Below, one piece after another: positions 41,310 to 54,362 of a stretch of 64,000 nucleotides of DNA. This DNA is from Dromiciops gliroides. Its lineage: Eukaryota > Chordata > Mammalia > Microbiotheria > Microbiotheriidae. The position numbers and the translations under genes were made by a program. Where the stretch lies: the NCBI RefSeq assembly GCF_019393635.1, contig NC_057861.1:301279468-301343467 (forward strand), written 5' to 3'. Below the pieces are notes generated by a model. The model saw nothing but the letters and a program-made list of their open reading frames with translations. It was not told the origin of the DNA and ran no database searches. Within the stretch, counting starts at the first letter, position 1. Every line of letters begins with the position of its first letter.

Positions 41310-41582
41310 GATCATAGATTTAGAGTTGGAAGCCAATCCCCTCATTAAAAAAAATTTTTTCAAATTTTTTTTGCGGGACAACGAGGGTTAAGTGACTTGC
41401 CCGGGATCACACAGCTAGTAAGTGTCAAGTGTCTGAGGTCGGATTTGCTCTCAGGTCTTCCTGAATCGAGGGCCGGTGCTTCATTCGCTGCACCACCTAG
41501 CTGCCCCAAATCCCCTAATTTTACAGAAGAAACGGAGGCTGCAAGGTCAAGTGACTTGCCCAAGGTCACACAACACCCCTTC
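41310..41582 (-). repeat. MIR-related SINE split by a SINE
   Basis: 'agatcatagatttagagttg' on the left and 'aagtgacttgcccaaggtca' on the right are halves of one old repeat, separated by a short SINE at about 41346-41507. The imperfect duplication aatcccct(c/a)att flanks the insert. Confidence 0.7.
41346..41507 (-). mobile_element. short marsupial SINE (nested)
   Basis: Reverse copy, T-rich tail then 'gggacaacgagggttaagtg' through 'ccacctagctgcccc'. Confidence 0.85.
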
Positions 41583-41619
41583 CCCATTACTTTCCCTCCA
41601 AGATTACCTTCCATCGATA

Positions 41620-41760
41620 GTGTACCTGTTATTTGTAATTATCTTAATGTAGATTCCACCATTAGAAGGTAAGCTTCTTGAGGTCAGGGCCTGTTTTTGC
41701 TTTTCTTTGTATCTTTACTTTTAGGGGCCAACACATAGTTAAATGCTTAAATACCTACTT
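41620..41760 (+). repeat. L2 3' end
   Basis: 'gtaagcttcttgaggtcagg' then 'tttctttgtatctttac' and 'aatgcttaaata' is the usual L2 terminal order. Confidence 0.55.
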
Positions 41761-41769
41761 GTGGAAGAC

Positions 41770-41945
41770 TAAGGTGAAAATATGTTTAACGTGATTGTAC
41801 ATATGTAACTTATATCAGATTGGTTGCTATCTTGTGGAGGGGGGGAAGGAAGGCAGGGAGAAAGAAAAATGTGGAACTCAAAACCTTAAAAAAACAAATA
41901 TTGAAAACTATCTTTACTTGTAACTAGAAAAAAAATACTATTAAG
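41770..41945 (+). mobile_element. L1 3'UTR end
   Basis: 'gtgattgtacatatgtaact' then a G-rich tract, 'tggaactcaaaacc' and 'attgaaaactatctttac', as at 8770-8960. Confidence 0.75.
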
Positions 41946-42094
41946 ACTGAAAAAATGCATACTTGTTGAGAGAGGCAAGATTTGAACTTAGGCTTTCATG
42001 GTCAGCTCTCTATCTGTCAGCTCACCACCTAACTGCCTCAACTATACAAAGATTTAGAGCTACTGAAGTGGATTTTAGTAAGTAGAACATCTAC

Positions 42095-42349
42095 TAGACA
42101 GCTAGGGGATGAGGTGGATAGAGTGCTGGGCTTGGAGGCAGGAAGATTCATCTTCCTGAGTTCAAATTTGGCCTGAGCCACTAGCTGTAGTGACCCTGGG
42201 CAAGTCACTTAATCATTCTGTTTGCCTCTGTTTCCTCATCTGTAAAATGAGCTAGAGAAGGAAATGGCAAATCATTCTGGTAGCTTTGCCAAGAAGACCC
42301 CCAAAGGAGTCATGAAGAGGTGGACAGAAAAAGGACTCAACAACAATAA
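42095..42349 (+). mobile_element. long-form marsupial SINE
   Basis: 'gacagctaggggatgaggtg' head, MIR-like core, and 3' segment 'ggaaatggcaaatcattctg' to 'ggactcaacaacaataa'. Confidence 0.82.
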
Positions 42350-42499
42350 TCTGTATATTTAAGGATGACCACTGAGGACTGTAGCTGAAATCACTGAGAC
42401 TGTGATTCCACTGATAAAAAGAACTTCCAGATGAGAAAAAAGTTCCTCTACCAATGCAGGTAGCCACCTTCTCAGCAACTCGTAGTCTCAGACAGTTGC

Positions 42500-42720
42500 C
42501 TAATGCAGTGGTGTCAAACAAATAGAAACAGGAGCCATTAAATTCTCTCTAGTCTTGCTTTATAAAGTTAAAGCATGTCATCAAAGAACTGTGTGATCAA
42601 AAAAGGTGGGCTGGTTGTGTGGTAAGAGTGGAAGGATGGGTTTTCTTGATGAACAAGAGCTATACAGGATGGATAAGCATTGGAGAGATAATCCACATAA
42701 ATCCTTTTAAAATCAAAACT
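42500..42720 (+). repeat. possible RTE-type LINE remnant
   Basis: One frame near 42603-42640 reads RWAGCVVRVEGW, like the conserved RWAGHVVRM block near the C-terminus of RTE-type LINE proteins. Too short to place further. Confidence 0.35.
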
Positions 42721-43671
42721 GAATATCATGTTTTACTTTTTTCCACCTGATCTACCCAGGTATAGGTACTTAATTGTTTCTCAAATGACCTTGCATTTAT
42801 TTATGTGCATGCATCTTAAGAGACCAAATGATGAAATAGGTAGAGGCCTGGGCTTGGAGCCAGAAGACTTGAGTTCAAACTTCATTTCTAGTATTTGCTG
42901 ATTGTGCGAACATGTGGAAGTCCCTTCATCTCGGTGACTTTAAAGCAACAAGTAAGTGGCATTCAGGAATTCCTAATGAAATCTACAACTGGATCCTTAT
43001 TATTTTCTCTTGCCTTTGGAGCACATAGTAATTTTATGTTGTTGTTGATTGAATTAAACATTTTAAAAATTCCAGAATTTTGTAAGAATCCTAGTCATTG
43101 TGGGCCAATTGAACTGCTCAGCTTTCTGATGCCTTTGTACTTTATATTTTATTAGTTACTTGTGGATTTTACACCACAACCACCCTTCCCTCCCATGCCT
43201 CTCCCTGCCCCCCCCAACTTTGACATTGATTTTAAACTCAATGAAGACAGGGATTATACTACCCCGATTTATCTAATTCATGAGAGAGAGAGAGGAAATT
43301 AACAAACCATTTTTAACCAGTTTCAAAATCTACTGTAGAAAAAGCCCAAACCACTTCCCAACATAAACTTTCTACTTTAGCCAAGTTGATTTGTTTAATG
43401 CCTGCCCCCCCCATGTTGCATTGCTTCTTACCTTTGCCTTTTCTCTTCTCTTCTGAAACATTCTCTCTCCACTCTAAATCCTGCTGTGCTTTGAGGTTCA
43501 TCTCTAGTTCCACCTTTATAAAATCTTCTTTCTGAATCTCAAAGGCCAGAATCATCTTTCCTGTCTCTAAATGATTCCAACATTTATATTTTATAACCCA
43601 CACTTGAAGTGCTTGACTCAACACTAGCTACCATCATTCTCCAATTGTTTGTTTTATTGTGGTGGTGGTGG

Positions 43672-43830
43672 TGGTTTTCAGTGTTATGAAGCACCTTTGC
43701 ACTGAACATCAGAGGGCCTGGATTTGTGTGGTCCTAGCTTTGTCACTAATTAGCTAAACAACTATTGTCAAATCACTTTATTTTTTGGGGCCTCAATTTC
43801 CTCCTCCTAAAAAAGAGCCTAGCTAATCTC
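43672..43830 (+). repeat. MIR-like SINE
   Basis: Degraded head, then 'tcaaatcactttattttttg' and 'ggcctcaatttcctcctcc'. A (GGT)n run precedes it. Confidence 0.5.
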
Positions 43831-44686
43831 TTAAGTTATGGCTCCACTAATTTTGTTTTCTGTGCATTTGGTTTCACTCAATAGATCCTAAATTCCTTGA
43901 GGATTAAGTCATAGAGGATTATAATATAAGGTTATGTCTTCTTTTCTGTCTGACATAAAGCTCACCCCCTTGCTAGGTACACAAGAGGCTTCTAAACCTT
44001 CCCTAACTACTCCACCCCATGTTGTGCCCACCTTTCTTTAGGTTTAGCGCTTAATTGCTCTCTTTCTGCACTATGTATCTTAGTGTAGCACATGCACTGA
44101 GGCAACTAAGCAGTGACAAAGTTGGGTGCTCAGAGCTTAATGTTAAACAACAGGCTCTCAGAAAAAAAATTGCACAACACACTTTTAAGTTTAATCTGTA
44201 CTATTACCACTTTGTCTCCCACTTTCTTAAATCTAGACAATCGACAAAACAACGGAGCCCTCGTTTGCAGCAAACATTAAATGCCAACTATGTGCCAGGT
44301 CTTGGACATACTTCAAGAGATAGTGCAGGATAGAAGGGCCTGGCATGCTATGGTCCCTGGGGTCATAAAGAGTCAGACACTACTGAACAACATGAGCCAG
44401 GTGCCATGTTAAATACTGGGGTACAAAAGCAAAGAAAAACCATTCATGCCTTCAAGGAACTTACATTCTGTTCATATGAACAGAATTTAAATGCAAAGTA
44501 ATTCCAGAAGGGGTAAGGATACACCTACTACAGGAGATGATATCTGTGCTGAATGTAGAAGGAAACCAGGGAGTCAGTGAAGTGGATGTGAGGAGAGAAA
44601 GCATTCCAGGCATGAGAAGATGACCTATTCAAAGGTACAGGAGAAAAGTGGGAATGTGCTGGAGCCAGCTCAAAGGTGTTTATGGG

Positions 44687-44912
44687 AGCCAATTGTTAAA
44701 TCTTCAGTCTGAGCATTTACACATCAGAAATCAGCAAAGGTACAAATCAGGGCTGGATTGATTGTTTTGTTGATTGCATAGACTTGAGTATTAGAGACAA
44801 TGCTAATATTATAGATTAAACTTTGAAAGGTGTCACTTTACCTCCCACCCTCCCCCTAACCCCCAACTAAAACTAGTTGTTAATCATTTACCAGCATCCC
44901 CCTATAGACAGG
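44687..44912 (+). repeat. unclassified repeat X, copy 1
   Basis: Shares 'caattgttaaatcttcagt', 'gaaatcagcaaa' and 'atttaccagcatcccc' blocks in the same order with 45733-46232. Family unknown; possibly an LTR or DNA transposon. Confidence 0.5.
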
Positions 44913-45035
44913 AAATAAAATATAATGTAGGGCAAATAGAAAATTGGTCAGTTTGGCTGGAACATAGAACCTGTGACACATGGAAATGTACAAGAATTTT
45001 GGAAAAGTAGGTTGTAGCTTTAAAAGTCAAACAAG

Positions 45036-45211
45036 AGGGGCAGCTAGGTGGCACAGTGGATAGAGCACCGGCCCTGGAGTCAGGAGTACCTGAGTTCAAA
45101 TCCGGCCTCAGACACTTAACACTTACTAGCTGTGTGACCCTGGGCAAGTCACTTAACCCCAATTGCCTCACCAAAAAGGAAAAACAAAAAAAACCCAACA
45201 ACAACAACAAA
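45036..45211 (+). mobile_element. short marsupial SINE with TSD
   Basis: One of the best-preserved copies. The 14-base duplication aaaagtcaaacaag lies at 45022-45035 and 45212-45225. The A-rich tail carries an (aac)n run. Confidence 0.93.
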
Positions 45212-45732
45212 AAAAGTCAAACAAGAATTTGTATTTTCTCCCAGAAGTAAGAAGTGGCTACTGAAAGTTCTTGAGCAGAAGAATGCCATGGACAGATCTC
45301 TACCTGGGGAATATCAAATTGATAGATGTATGAAGGATGGAATGGAAAGCAGAGACCAGATTTAGAGAAACCAGTTGGGAGCTCTTCCTTCTGGCAAGAA
45401 GTGATGAGAGCTTGAATTTGAGTGGTAGATGAGAAAAGGGAACAGCCATATAAAAGTAAATTCAAAGCCAGATTCAGATTATCTCGATTCTTCAGTTCGG
45501 GGTATTTTATCTCTAGCACAAGGTTATCTTTTACCATAACTATCATATTTTTAGCCTGAATGATCAAGGTTATCTCTCCATTTTACTTAAGTGAAGGTAG
45601 TCTAAATTTTATTTAGAGGGTAAAGATAGCCTCTGAATCACATTGCTTCCTAGTAAAGAGCCCTCTCTCATAATCTTAGGGGAATAGTTCAGTAATAGAT
45701 GTTTTAGCCCAGGGAAGCCTGCTCCTCTGGCT

Positions 45733-46232
45733 TGTGAGAGACAATTGTTAAATTTTCAGTGTGATCATTTACACCCCTGAAATCAGCAAACTACAGATCA
45801 AGGCTTGATTTATTGTTGTGTTGATTGTTTAGACTTAAGAAAATGATAGACAAAATTTATGATACAAATTGAAGTTAAAAAATGTGTCAAGCCTACATCT
45901 TCTTTTAAGAGGCATCTGGTAATGGGATAGAGGGTTAGATCTAGAGTTAGGAAGATCTGAGTTCAAATATGACTTCAGACACTTACCAACTGTGACACCC
46001 TGGGTAAGTAATTTAACTGAGGCCTGCCTCCGTTTCTTCAACTATAAAATGGGGATAATAGCACCTACCTTGCAGAGTTGTCATGAGGATCAAGTGAGAT
46101 AACATTTGTAAAAGTGCTTATCACATCTAGTGACACATAAGTGCCATATAAAAATGCTTCTTCCCTCCCCCTAATCTTTTTTTTTTTTTTGAGAGTTGGT
46201 TGTTAAACATTTACCAGCATACCACTGTTCTA
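45733..46232 (+). repeat. unclassified repeat X, copy 2
   Basis: Second copy of the 44687-44912 repeat, split by a MIR at about 45915-46165. Confidence 0.45.
45915..46165 (+). repeat. MIR-type SINE
   Basis: 'gacttcagacacttaccaac', 'tataaaatggggataatagc' and 'gagttgtcatgaggatcaag', a fairly complete MIR. Confidence 0.75.
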
Positions 46233-48504
46233 AGTCTGGCTTTAGACTCATGGAAGGTTAGAGCTTGAAGTGACCTTGGAGTCATCTAGCTGAGCATTTT
46301 CACAAATACAGAAAACTGAGGCTCCAAGTTGTGAAATCACTTTCTCAATGTCACATGGGTAGAATAGGAATTCAGAGAAAGTAGTACAAAGGAAAACTCC
46401 CAAATGCATTACTATATCTTCCCAAATTCCACATAGTTCCAAAATGAATGACCCCTGGGAGCACCACCTTAAATGGAAACAATTCTAAATGATTCTAAAT
46501 GAGATGCCCTTTTACCTGTTAGGGACACTGAAGGGCTTCCCTTAAGGGTGACACCTGCCTGTCTACTGTACAGTACACCACCTCAGTCTGTCCCTGGGAG
46601 GGAGTAGGTTCAATTCAGCTCACTTCCTACAGAGTTCATGTCCAGAGGTGGTATCACTACTGATGAATCATTATCTCAACTACCACTCGGTTTCCAAAGG
46701 TGACTCCTGAAGGTCACTCATTGTTCCCTCCAGCTTTAATGCTATGCTGGCTACAAGCCTGGACTGAATTCCAGAATACTGAAATCCTGAGGGAGGCTCT
46801 TCCACTTCCTTCATCCCATGGGGACATTGATGCAATACTGGAAACTCTGGAACCATAGGATGCCAAAGAGCCTCTTGATCTTTTGAACTCACAAGGTTGT
46901 AAGCTGCATTCCCTTTTCTGGTCTCCAAGCCTCCTCGTGAACATTGAAGCAGAGACAGTAGTTTTAGTCAACTGGTCTTTTTGAATGCTTCTACAATCAT
47001 TCAAAGATGTTAATCTTAGCTGACCAGAACCAGTTATAAATTTATATAAATATATATATATATATATGTATGTATTTATACATACACACACATGCTCTAG
47101 AATTCATTTCTTCCATTCATTTTCCCAAAACATTATCACAAGTGCCCTGGAAGAAGCTGCATAGCATCCTCCAAATGGGGAGATGCCATCTTCTTCCTAA
47201 TTTCCTCCACATAAAGACACCATCCAAGGCCCCTAGGACATAATGATATCTATAGGAAAGATGGTCAATCCAATGTAAAATTCTTTATTTTAAGCCTCTA
47301 AAATCCAATCCAATATAACCCCCCCAAAAAAGCTATTATTATATAGTTTTGTATCAGATATAACGATAACTAGTTACCCTCACTTTGTTGTATTGGTTCA
47401 CCAGTCAAATACATTGATAGTAAAATATTGCTTAACATTCTATTTTCTTTATAGTATATGTGCTTCCCAATAAGTAATAAAACTACTCAAATGAGACCAA
47501 TCTTCTATAGGACAGGACCTACTTTAAGGCTGCAGGAGCTAATTATGTTTTTGTCGTTATATTAAAATAGACTGTGAAAACTAAATCGTTTCAGTGTTTC
47601 TGGCCTGGTCTGATTCAGAATAAGCATTCACAGCAAAGAAGAAACTGGAGCAGAACAACCAGGGTTTTTCTCAACAGATCTATCCAGGTCACATTCCGGG
47701 AAATCCCTAGAGGAGATGATCTAGTAAATGCAAATTAGAGATCGGCTTTTTATGCTGAAGAAAAAGTCATCTATGCTAGGTATATCATCATAGAATTCAA
47801 GGAGATAATAGAGGCTGTTGCCTATTACTGCAATACCATATATCATTTTTTCTCAGAAAACTAGAAACTTTAAAAATTATAGCCCCCCAATTTTAAATGA
47901 TTTTAAAGCTCTATCCTACCATATTTGTCATAATTAAGGGATGACTAATAGAAAACGGCAGGCAGACCCTATTCCTTTTGGGAGAGATCGGCATGAAGCC
48001 TGAAAGGGCAAAATGTCTTCTTCACAAGTGGAAAACATACAGAAAGTAACCAGGTCCAGGGTACTTTCCTGTCAAAGTGCCCAGACATTTTAAACTCAGC
48101 TAATTAAAACCACAAAGGAGTGGTTGTATTAGAACTATTTGAAGACTAAAAAGTGTCAAAGGCAAATATCACAATGGCATTAAGAAATGCTCAAACAGTA
48201 CAAAAAGGTCACTAGAATTCTTTAAAATTATTATTGTTTGGTTAATAACCAGCCAATTCTGGTTTAGACTAAGAGGAATTAAACTGGTGGTGCATTTTGA
48301 TGAGGTTGATTATAAGTTAGATGAAAAAGATAGACTGCTATGTATAAAATTTTAGCATTTTGGATCACCTTTAGTCAACAAAATAATAATAAGTCCCTTT
48401 AATTCAACAAACATGTAATAAGTACCTATTATATTCTGGGCACAATGATCATTCCTGGGATATGTAGATACAATTGGCAAAATCCCTGCCCTTAAGGAGC
48501 TTAC

Positions 48505-48652
48505 TTTTTTGGGGGGGTAGGGTAGGGCAATGAGGGTTAAGTGACTTGCCCAGGGTCACACAGCTAGTCTCATGTGTCTGAGGCCAGATTTGAACTCAGG
48601 TCCTCCTGAATCCAGGGCCAGTGCTCTATCCACTGAACCACCTAGCTGCCCC
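48505..48652 (-). mobile_element. short marsupial SINE with TSD
   Basis: Inserted in an older dispersed repeat ('cctgcccttaaggagcttac'). The duplication aggagcttac is at 48495-48504 and 48653-48662. Confidence 0.9.
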
Positions 48653-48779
48653 AGGAGCTTACATTTTAATGGAAGAAGATTCCTTATCTACTTAGATAAG
48701 TATAAAGCCAGGTATAGTGTAATAGAGACAAAGGAGAAATCCAAACAAAATGCTCTAGGAAAATTTGAAGAGGGAGTAT

Positions 48780-48935
48780 TCCACTTACTAGCCCTGTGAC
48801 CTCTGCCTCAGTTTCCTTAAATGGGGATAATAACAGTACCACCTGAAAGAGTGGTTGTAAGAATCAAATGAGATAATATTTGTAAAAAGCACTTAGCACA
48901 ATGCCTGGCACGAAGTAGGTACTATATAAATTCTT
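48780..48935 (+). repeat. MIR-type SINE
   Basis: 'tcagtttccttaaatgggga', 'aatcaaatgagataatattt' and 'gcacaatgcctggcac'. Confidence 0.72.
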
Positions 48936-49067
48936 ATTTCTTCTCTTTTAGTGGGGATATCAGAGGAGGCTTCACTGTGGAGGTAGTACCATGAGATAAG
49001 CCTAAAAGGAAGAGGATTCTCAAAGTCAAACGAAGAAGAAATGCGTTATAGCTATGGGGCATGGCCT

Positions 49068-49267
49068 GTGTTGTTGTTGTTGACCCCACTTTTTGGCAAA
49101 GATACTGGAAGAGTTTGCCATTTCCTTATCTAGGTCATTTTACAGATGAGGAAACTGAGGCAAATAGGGTTGCGTGGCTTGCCCAGGATAGTATGTATGT
49201 GTCTAAGGCTGTATTGGAACTTTAGGTCTTTCTGACTCCAGGCCCAGCAGTTTATCCACTTCACCAC
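49068..49267 (-). mobile_element. long-form marsupial SINE
   Basis: Reverse copy, starting at its 3' segment ('ggcaaagatactggaagagt') and ending in the head ('agtttatccacttcacca'). Confidence 0.78.
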
Positions 49268-49514
49268 ATATGCTAAATTGAAGGAATAACTAATAGTCCC
49301 ATTTCTCAGGAGCATAGTGAGTAAAAAGAATAGAGTGAAATAAGACTAAAAAGGTAAGGTAGAATAGAACCAGCTTGTGCAAAGTCTTAAAGACATTGGC
49401 CTTCGAACGTAGAAACCAAAGGGAGCCACTGAAGGTTTTTGAGCAGGAATGATACAGGCAGACAATATTTGTCCTTAAGGAGCATATGGGGGGGGGGGTG
49501 TAATCCTTAAAGGT

Positions 49515-49710
49515 GTTAAATGCTGTTTGAAGTGTGCAAAGTGCTTTACTTACGTTAACTCATTTGATCCTGATAACAACCTTGTGAGGCAAGTGCTATT
49601 ATGAATACCATTTTACAAATGAGGAAACTGAGGCACTTGCCTAGGTTCATACCACTATTTAAGTGTCTAAGGTAGGTTTTATTGATCCAAGTCCTCTACT
49701 CTATCTACTC
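49515..49710 (-). repeat. MIR-type SINE
   Basis: 'tgataacaaccttgtgaggc' and 'ttttacaaatgaggaaactg'. Confidence 0.7.
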
Positions 49711-49730
49711 TGGCTTCCAAAAGGGTAATA

Positions 49731-49945
49731 GTGTGTGTACGTATGTATGTGTGTGCATATATATATAGATATAGATATCTATATATCTATATCTATATAT
49801 ACATATATACACATGTGTATTGTGTGCACATGTATGTATGCATGTGTGTATTACATACATATATTCATATAGTATATACATACCTATATATGCACCCATG
49901 TATTTGTCTATGTGAAAGGTGTATATGTATAAATATAAAGACATG
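49731..49945. repeat. TA/TG/TATC-rich simple repeat
   Basis: Alternating purine-pyrimidine tract of about 210 bases. The Tyr/Ile/His-rich open frames across it are artefacts of the repeat. Confidence 0.9.
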
Positions 49946-51409
49946 TGTTTTGGATAGATATCCAAGATGGAATTTGGCTCACTCTTCTGCAAGGCAGACT
50001 ACAATTCTACCCTTTGTGTGGACCAGAAGGAATGTTGTAATTATGTGTTCATTCCTACCCTCTCCTTTTTTCCCAGATATATACTAGGCTACAATGAAAT
50101 CTATTCCCCATAACTCAAATATCAATAGGTTAAAAATAAAAGATGCTATCCCAGATTGCTCTCAAGAGGAAGGTAAGAACTTAATATCACCTTTTTAACT
50201 CCCTCCAAGTAAATGCTGGTTACGCAAAAGTCCATCACAAATAGTGAATGAACCTCTTTATCCAAACAAAACAGCAAACAGAAGCCAGGGAAGTTATACA
50301 GATTATTATCTGCTGACTTCTTTCCCCATGATAGTAAGTCCCTCCCTTGTAAAAACATCTGGACATCCTTGTCCTTGCCAAACTCTTTTTTTTTTTTTTT
50401 GAATCATATAATCTTATCATAGTGTTTCCTTTAAGTTAAACTGTCAAATTGATTGGCATGTCATATGTTCTTGTTATAATTGAAATTGTTCAATTGATTT
50501 GTATTTTCTATACTCTTGTCATAGTGCTTGCTTTTAAGTTGATTTATATCATGCTGATGAAACTGGTAACACCCTGTTTATATACCATCACAAAAAAGGT
50601 GTCTTCAAGCTCCTTCTTTGGAAGGAATCTCCACATGATTCATGCCTGATTGTTCTTGGGACAAATAAACTGGCACTTTGTTTTTCCTGTCTATCTCTGA
50701 TCTTTTCTTTTTTTTTTGTAGGAGGCCAGGTACAAAAACCAAAATTTTGAACAAAGCCAATTTAAAGTTCTTATTCCTCTAGGATCCCTTGTCCATTTGG
50801 TATCCACTGGTCACTCAGATACATGGCTTCATAGCTCAGCTTTCTCTCAGGGAATCAGGGAGTCACATCCTTTACACATGTGCAGCATGTATGGTCACAG
50901 CACTGTCCTTTTATCACCACCCCAACTGACTAGGCAAAAGTGTTACATTTAATTCTACCTTTAAAAATTAACCACTTTATTTTTTGTTATTCTATATTTG
51001 AGAAATAATCATTAATATGGGTGTTTCCATGTAGAAAGAAGAACAGAAAAAGAGGCTTGTACATGAAACTGTATATCTCCATTACAAACAATTTATGCTG
51101 CTAAAAAATAATTAATTCTATGCTTTCATTTTAAAACTGTGCTACTTGTTTGTACCTATGTCTGGGCCATTTTGTGTTTTCTTTTGTATCTTTTTGAAAT
51201 GCTTCAGTGACCCTCTTTTCTTTCTCTCATCATTATCACTCACCTCCATCTTTGTCTCCAGTCTCTCCTCCAATTTAAAAAACCCTTCCCTTTTGACAAT
51301 AAGCATAGTCAAGCAGAACAAATCCACATATTGGCTGTGTCTGAAAATGTATATCTCACAGCCCTCACTTCTTTGTCCAGAGGTAGATGGTATAACTATA
51401 TCTTGTCAA

Positions 51410-51745
51410 ATCTGATAGTCTTTTTCTTGACCTCTCTGCTGTATCTGACACTAGTGACCATTCTCACCATTTAGAAACTGGCTTTTCCTTGAGTTTTTAT
51501 GATGATTGTCCTGTTTGGTTCTCCTCCTACGTGTCTGACCACTCCTTCACCCTCTTATTTGCTGACTCAGAATCCATAGCATCCTCCTTAAGCGTGGCTG
51601 CACCTCCATATTCTGTGCCTGGGCACTCTTTTCTAGGCTTTCTATGCTGTTTTTCTTGATGACCTAATAAGCCCTTATAATTTAATTGTGATTTCAGTGT
51701 TGATGACTCACAGATTTATATTTTCAGGGATTACATGCTGTGGAC
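51410..51745 (+). repeat. L2 ORF2 remnant (RT region)
   Basis: The order of blocks resembles an L2 reverse-transcriptase coding region: 'ctgtatctgacactagtgac', 'ttctcctcctacgtgtctga', and 'gttgatgactcacagattta' (VDDSQI, the decayed YADD box). No open frame. Confidence 0.5.
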
Positions 51746-51964
51746 CAGTCATGGGGATAGGCCTATAAGAGCCATCCAATAGAGCACATACTGAGTCCCC
51801 TCCTCAGATACAACTTGCAGGTCCATGTGTGGTTTAGTTCTGAGTCAGTCACCATATCACAAGTAGCCCTCCCTAAGTGTCCCATGAGGGATGGGGAAGA
51901 GACTGCCCTTTTCCTATCTTTGCAGAAGTCATGAACTTTGGGTATATGGCAGCCTATGCTTGAG

Positions 51965-52445
51965 GACAAAGCTCTAGACTTCAGGTCAATAAGACTTGGA
52001 TTCTATTCCTTCCTCAGACCCTTACTAGATGTGTAACCCTGGGCAAGTCATTTAACATTTCAGTTTATTGACATTCAATCATTTCAGTCATGTCTGACCC
52101 TTTGTGACCCCATTTGGGTTTTATTTTTGGTGAGATACTGAAGTGGTTTTCCTTTTCCTTATCCAGCTCATTGTACAGATGAGGAAACTGAGGCAAACAG
52201 GGTTAAGTGATTTTCCCAGGGTCACAAAGCTGATAAATGTCTGAAGGTAGATTTGAATTCAGGGAAATGAGTCTTCCTGACTCCAGGCCCGGCACACTAT
52301 CCACCTTGCTGCACCTCAGTCTAAGTTTACTTCTCTGTAAAATGTGGACAATAATACCATCTCTCTCATAGGGCTGTTAGGATCAACTGAGATAATATAT
52401 GTGAAGTGTTTTGCAAACTTTAAAGCCCCATATAATGCTAGCTAT
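51965..52445 (+). repeat. MIR split by a long SINE
   Basis: The MIR head is at about 51965-52065 and the MIR tail at about 52317-52445 ('aaaatgtggacaataatacc'). A reverse long SINE lies between. Confidence 0.72.
52066..52313 (-). mobile_element. long-form marsupial SINE (nested)
   Basis: Reverse order: 'ttcagtcatgtctgaccctt', 'ctcattgtacagatgaggaa', 'cacactatccaccttgctgc'. It is nested in the MIR. Confidence 0.8.
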
Positions 52446-52475
52446 TGTTATTTTAGTTAATAATAATAATAATAA

Positions 52476-52640
52476 GAGGGGTAGCTAGGTGGCAAAGTGG
52501 ATAAAGCACCGGCCCTGGATTCAGGAGGACCTGAGTTCAAATCCAGCCTCAGACACTTGACACTTACTAGCTGTGTGACCCTGGGCAAGTCACTTAACTC
52601 CCATTGCCCCGCAAAAAAAGAAGAAGAAGAAGAAAAAAAT
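52476..52640 (+). mobile_element. short marsupial SINE
   Basis: 'gtagctaggtggcaaagtgg' through 'cacttaactcccattgccc' and an (aag)n tail, preceded by (taa)n. Confidence 0.9.
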
Positions 52641-53644
52641 CTGAGCTTGGCCTGTGGGGACCTGTCAGTCTCTCCTACTTTACGCCTCTCACCTGACTAC
52701 AGGTGACTGAGAGGTGATCCAAGATGGTCATTTTCAGTGTTGGGAGCAAGTTCATCAGGTCAGGAGGTTGAGAGCTTCTGGGTCTCCAGCTGATGCCAGC
52801 TGCAATGTAGGAGGAATCCTCTACCCCCACTATAATGTGATATGAAGGGGAAATGACCACTGGCTAAAGGATGAGGACAGTTGTTGGCTAGGCTTGTCAG
52901 ATGACACCTATTTAACCTTGAGGAGATTATTCAGACAGTGGAGAGACAAAGTGAAGGGGAAATGCTTATCTAGCTGTTTCACAAAATGTTTCTTGTTTTG
53001 ATGTTTTAAGTATCAATCTCCCACAATAGTATAATAGCAGTTTCAAGTTATAGCTTTATGTTTTAAGGGGTTTTTTTTTTGTCAGTGAGCATGTTTTCTT
53101 CTGTGTGGAAAAAAAATAGCTGTCCTAAACCTGGTTTCATTATATATTGGGTACCTTTCTACTCCCCACTTTCTGGGGGGAAGGGGAGAGGGACCCCAGA
53201 CCTAAGACCCAAAATGTTTTTGGTAATTTTTCCTGATGCTCCAAGGAGGAGGCATAAAGATCCAGAAAGTGAGAGGAAAGAGCTTAACTTCTCTATCTAG
53301 AGACTTCCCTAAGAATGAGTTAAAATCCAGGCCATATATGAATGGCCTGAGAGAGAATGGATCTGAGAGAGATCCCTTAATGGAGAGGGAAAAGGAAGGT
53401 CAAGAGGTTGAGAGCTTCTGAGTCTCCAGTTGATGCCAATTGCACTGTAGGAGGTACCCTCTACACCCTCAACATCCCAGCCCCTGTGGGCCCAGCAGAA
53501 AGGTGGTTCTTGTTACATATATATACAGCATCAGCAACCTCTCCAGTCCTACCACAAAAGTTACTTAGTGAGCATTTCAACCCGATTGCACCATAGACAT
53601 ATCAAACACAACATGTCCAAACCAGAACCTCATTGTCTTTTCTC

Positions 53645-54362
53645 CTGTGAAAATGGATATGCTAATTACCTTGATTTCCTTGAGTCCCCCCAGTTATCCA
53701 GGTAACCAAGTAGAGCTGTATGCAGAATGACTATATTAGCTAAGATGGAGTGGCTTGACATACCAACAATCCTTTGTAGTAACTTAGGGTAAACCCAGCT
53801 GCATGTCTAGAAAATCAGCAACTCTAAAGTCAATTAAGCTCAAAGCAGACCCTGAGCCATTTGGTGATTTATGGGCCTTTAAGAGACATATTTATCTTCA
53901 GAGATTCCCTTAACTATTGATTATGGGGTTCTCTGACACATCTGTTTTATGGTTTTGGGAGACATCCCCTTATCTTACTTATTGTTTACACTTAAGTCTT
54001 GACTACCAGGACTGCTTATCACCAAGAATGCTTTTTGATTTGTGTATCAAAAGGACCATAGCTCTGATACCTGGAATTCCTCACTCCTAATTGCTGGATC
54101 TTCCCTTCCCTTGAGAATGGGGTTCCCTGCCTCATTCCCTTCTAGGACCTGCCCTATTCCTGCCTTTCTCCCCAATTCCCCTGCCTTCCTTTGTTTAAAA
54201 AGTACAAATACCTCATCCTTTCCCACTCCCCTCTGAACTGAGGATAACACTGATACTATCCCAGCTTGTAAGCTCCTTCTCAGGTAATAAATGCATTTAA
54301 AAATTTTTTTTTCTTTCTTTTCTTTTTTTTTTTAAATAAATACATTTATAATCTTTGTAAAC
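53645..54362 (+). mobile_element. probable solo LTR
   Basis: Starts TGTGAAAATGG, ends GTAAACA, with a C/T-rich middle, a 'tttaaaaagtacaaatac' TATA-like stretch and AATAAA signals near 54285 and 54335. No convincing flanking duplication. Ends estimated. Confidence 0.45.

Noticed and set aside
44902..45210. Frames containing LRPDLNSG(P/T)PESRAG-like peptides (also near 7718, 12946, 38497, 48572)
   Set aside because: This recurring peptide is the reverse translation of the short SINE, not a gene family.
49705..50087. Tyr/Ile/His-rich frames on both strands
   Set aside because: They translate an alternating TA/TG simple repeat.
54042..54250. Frames on both strands near a possible LTR
   Set aside because: C/T-rich LTR-like sequence, no domain, no splice context.
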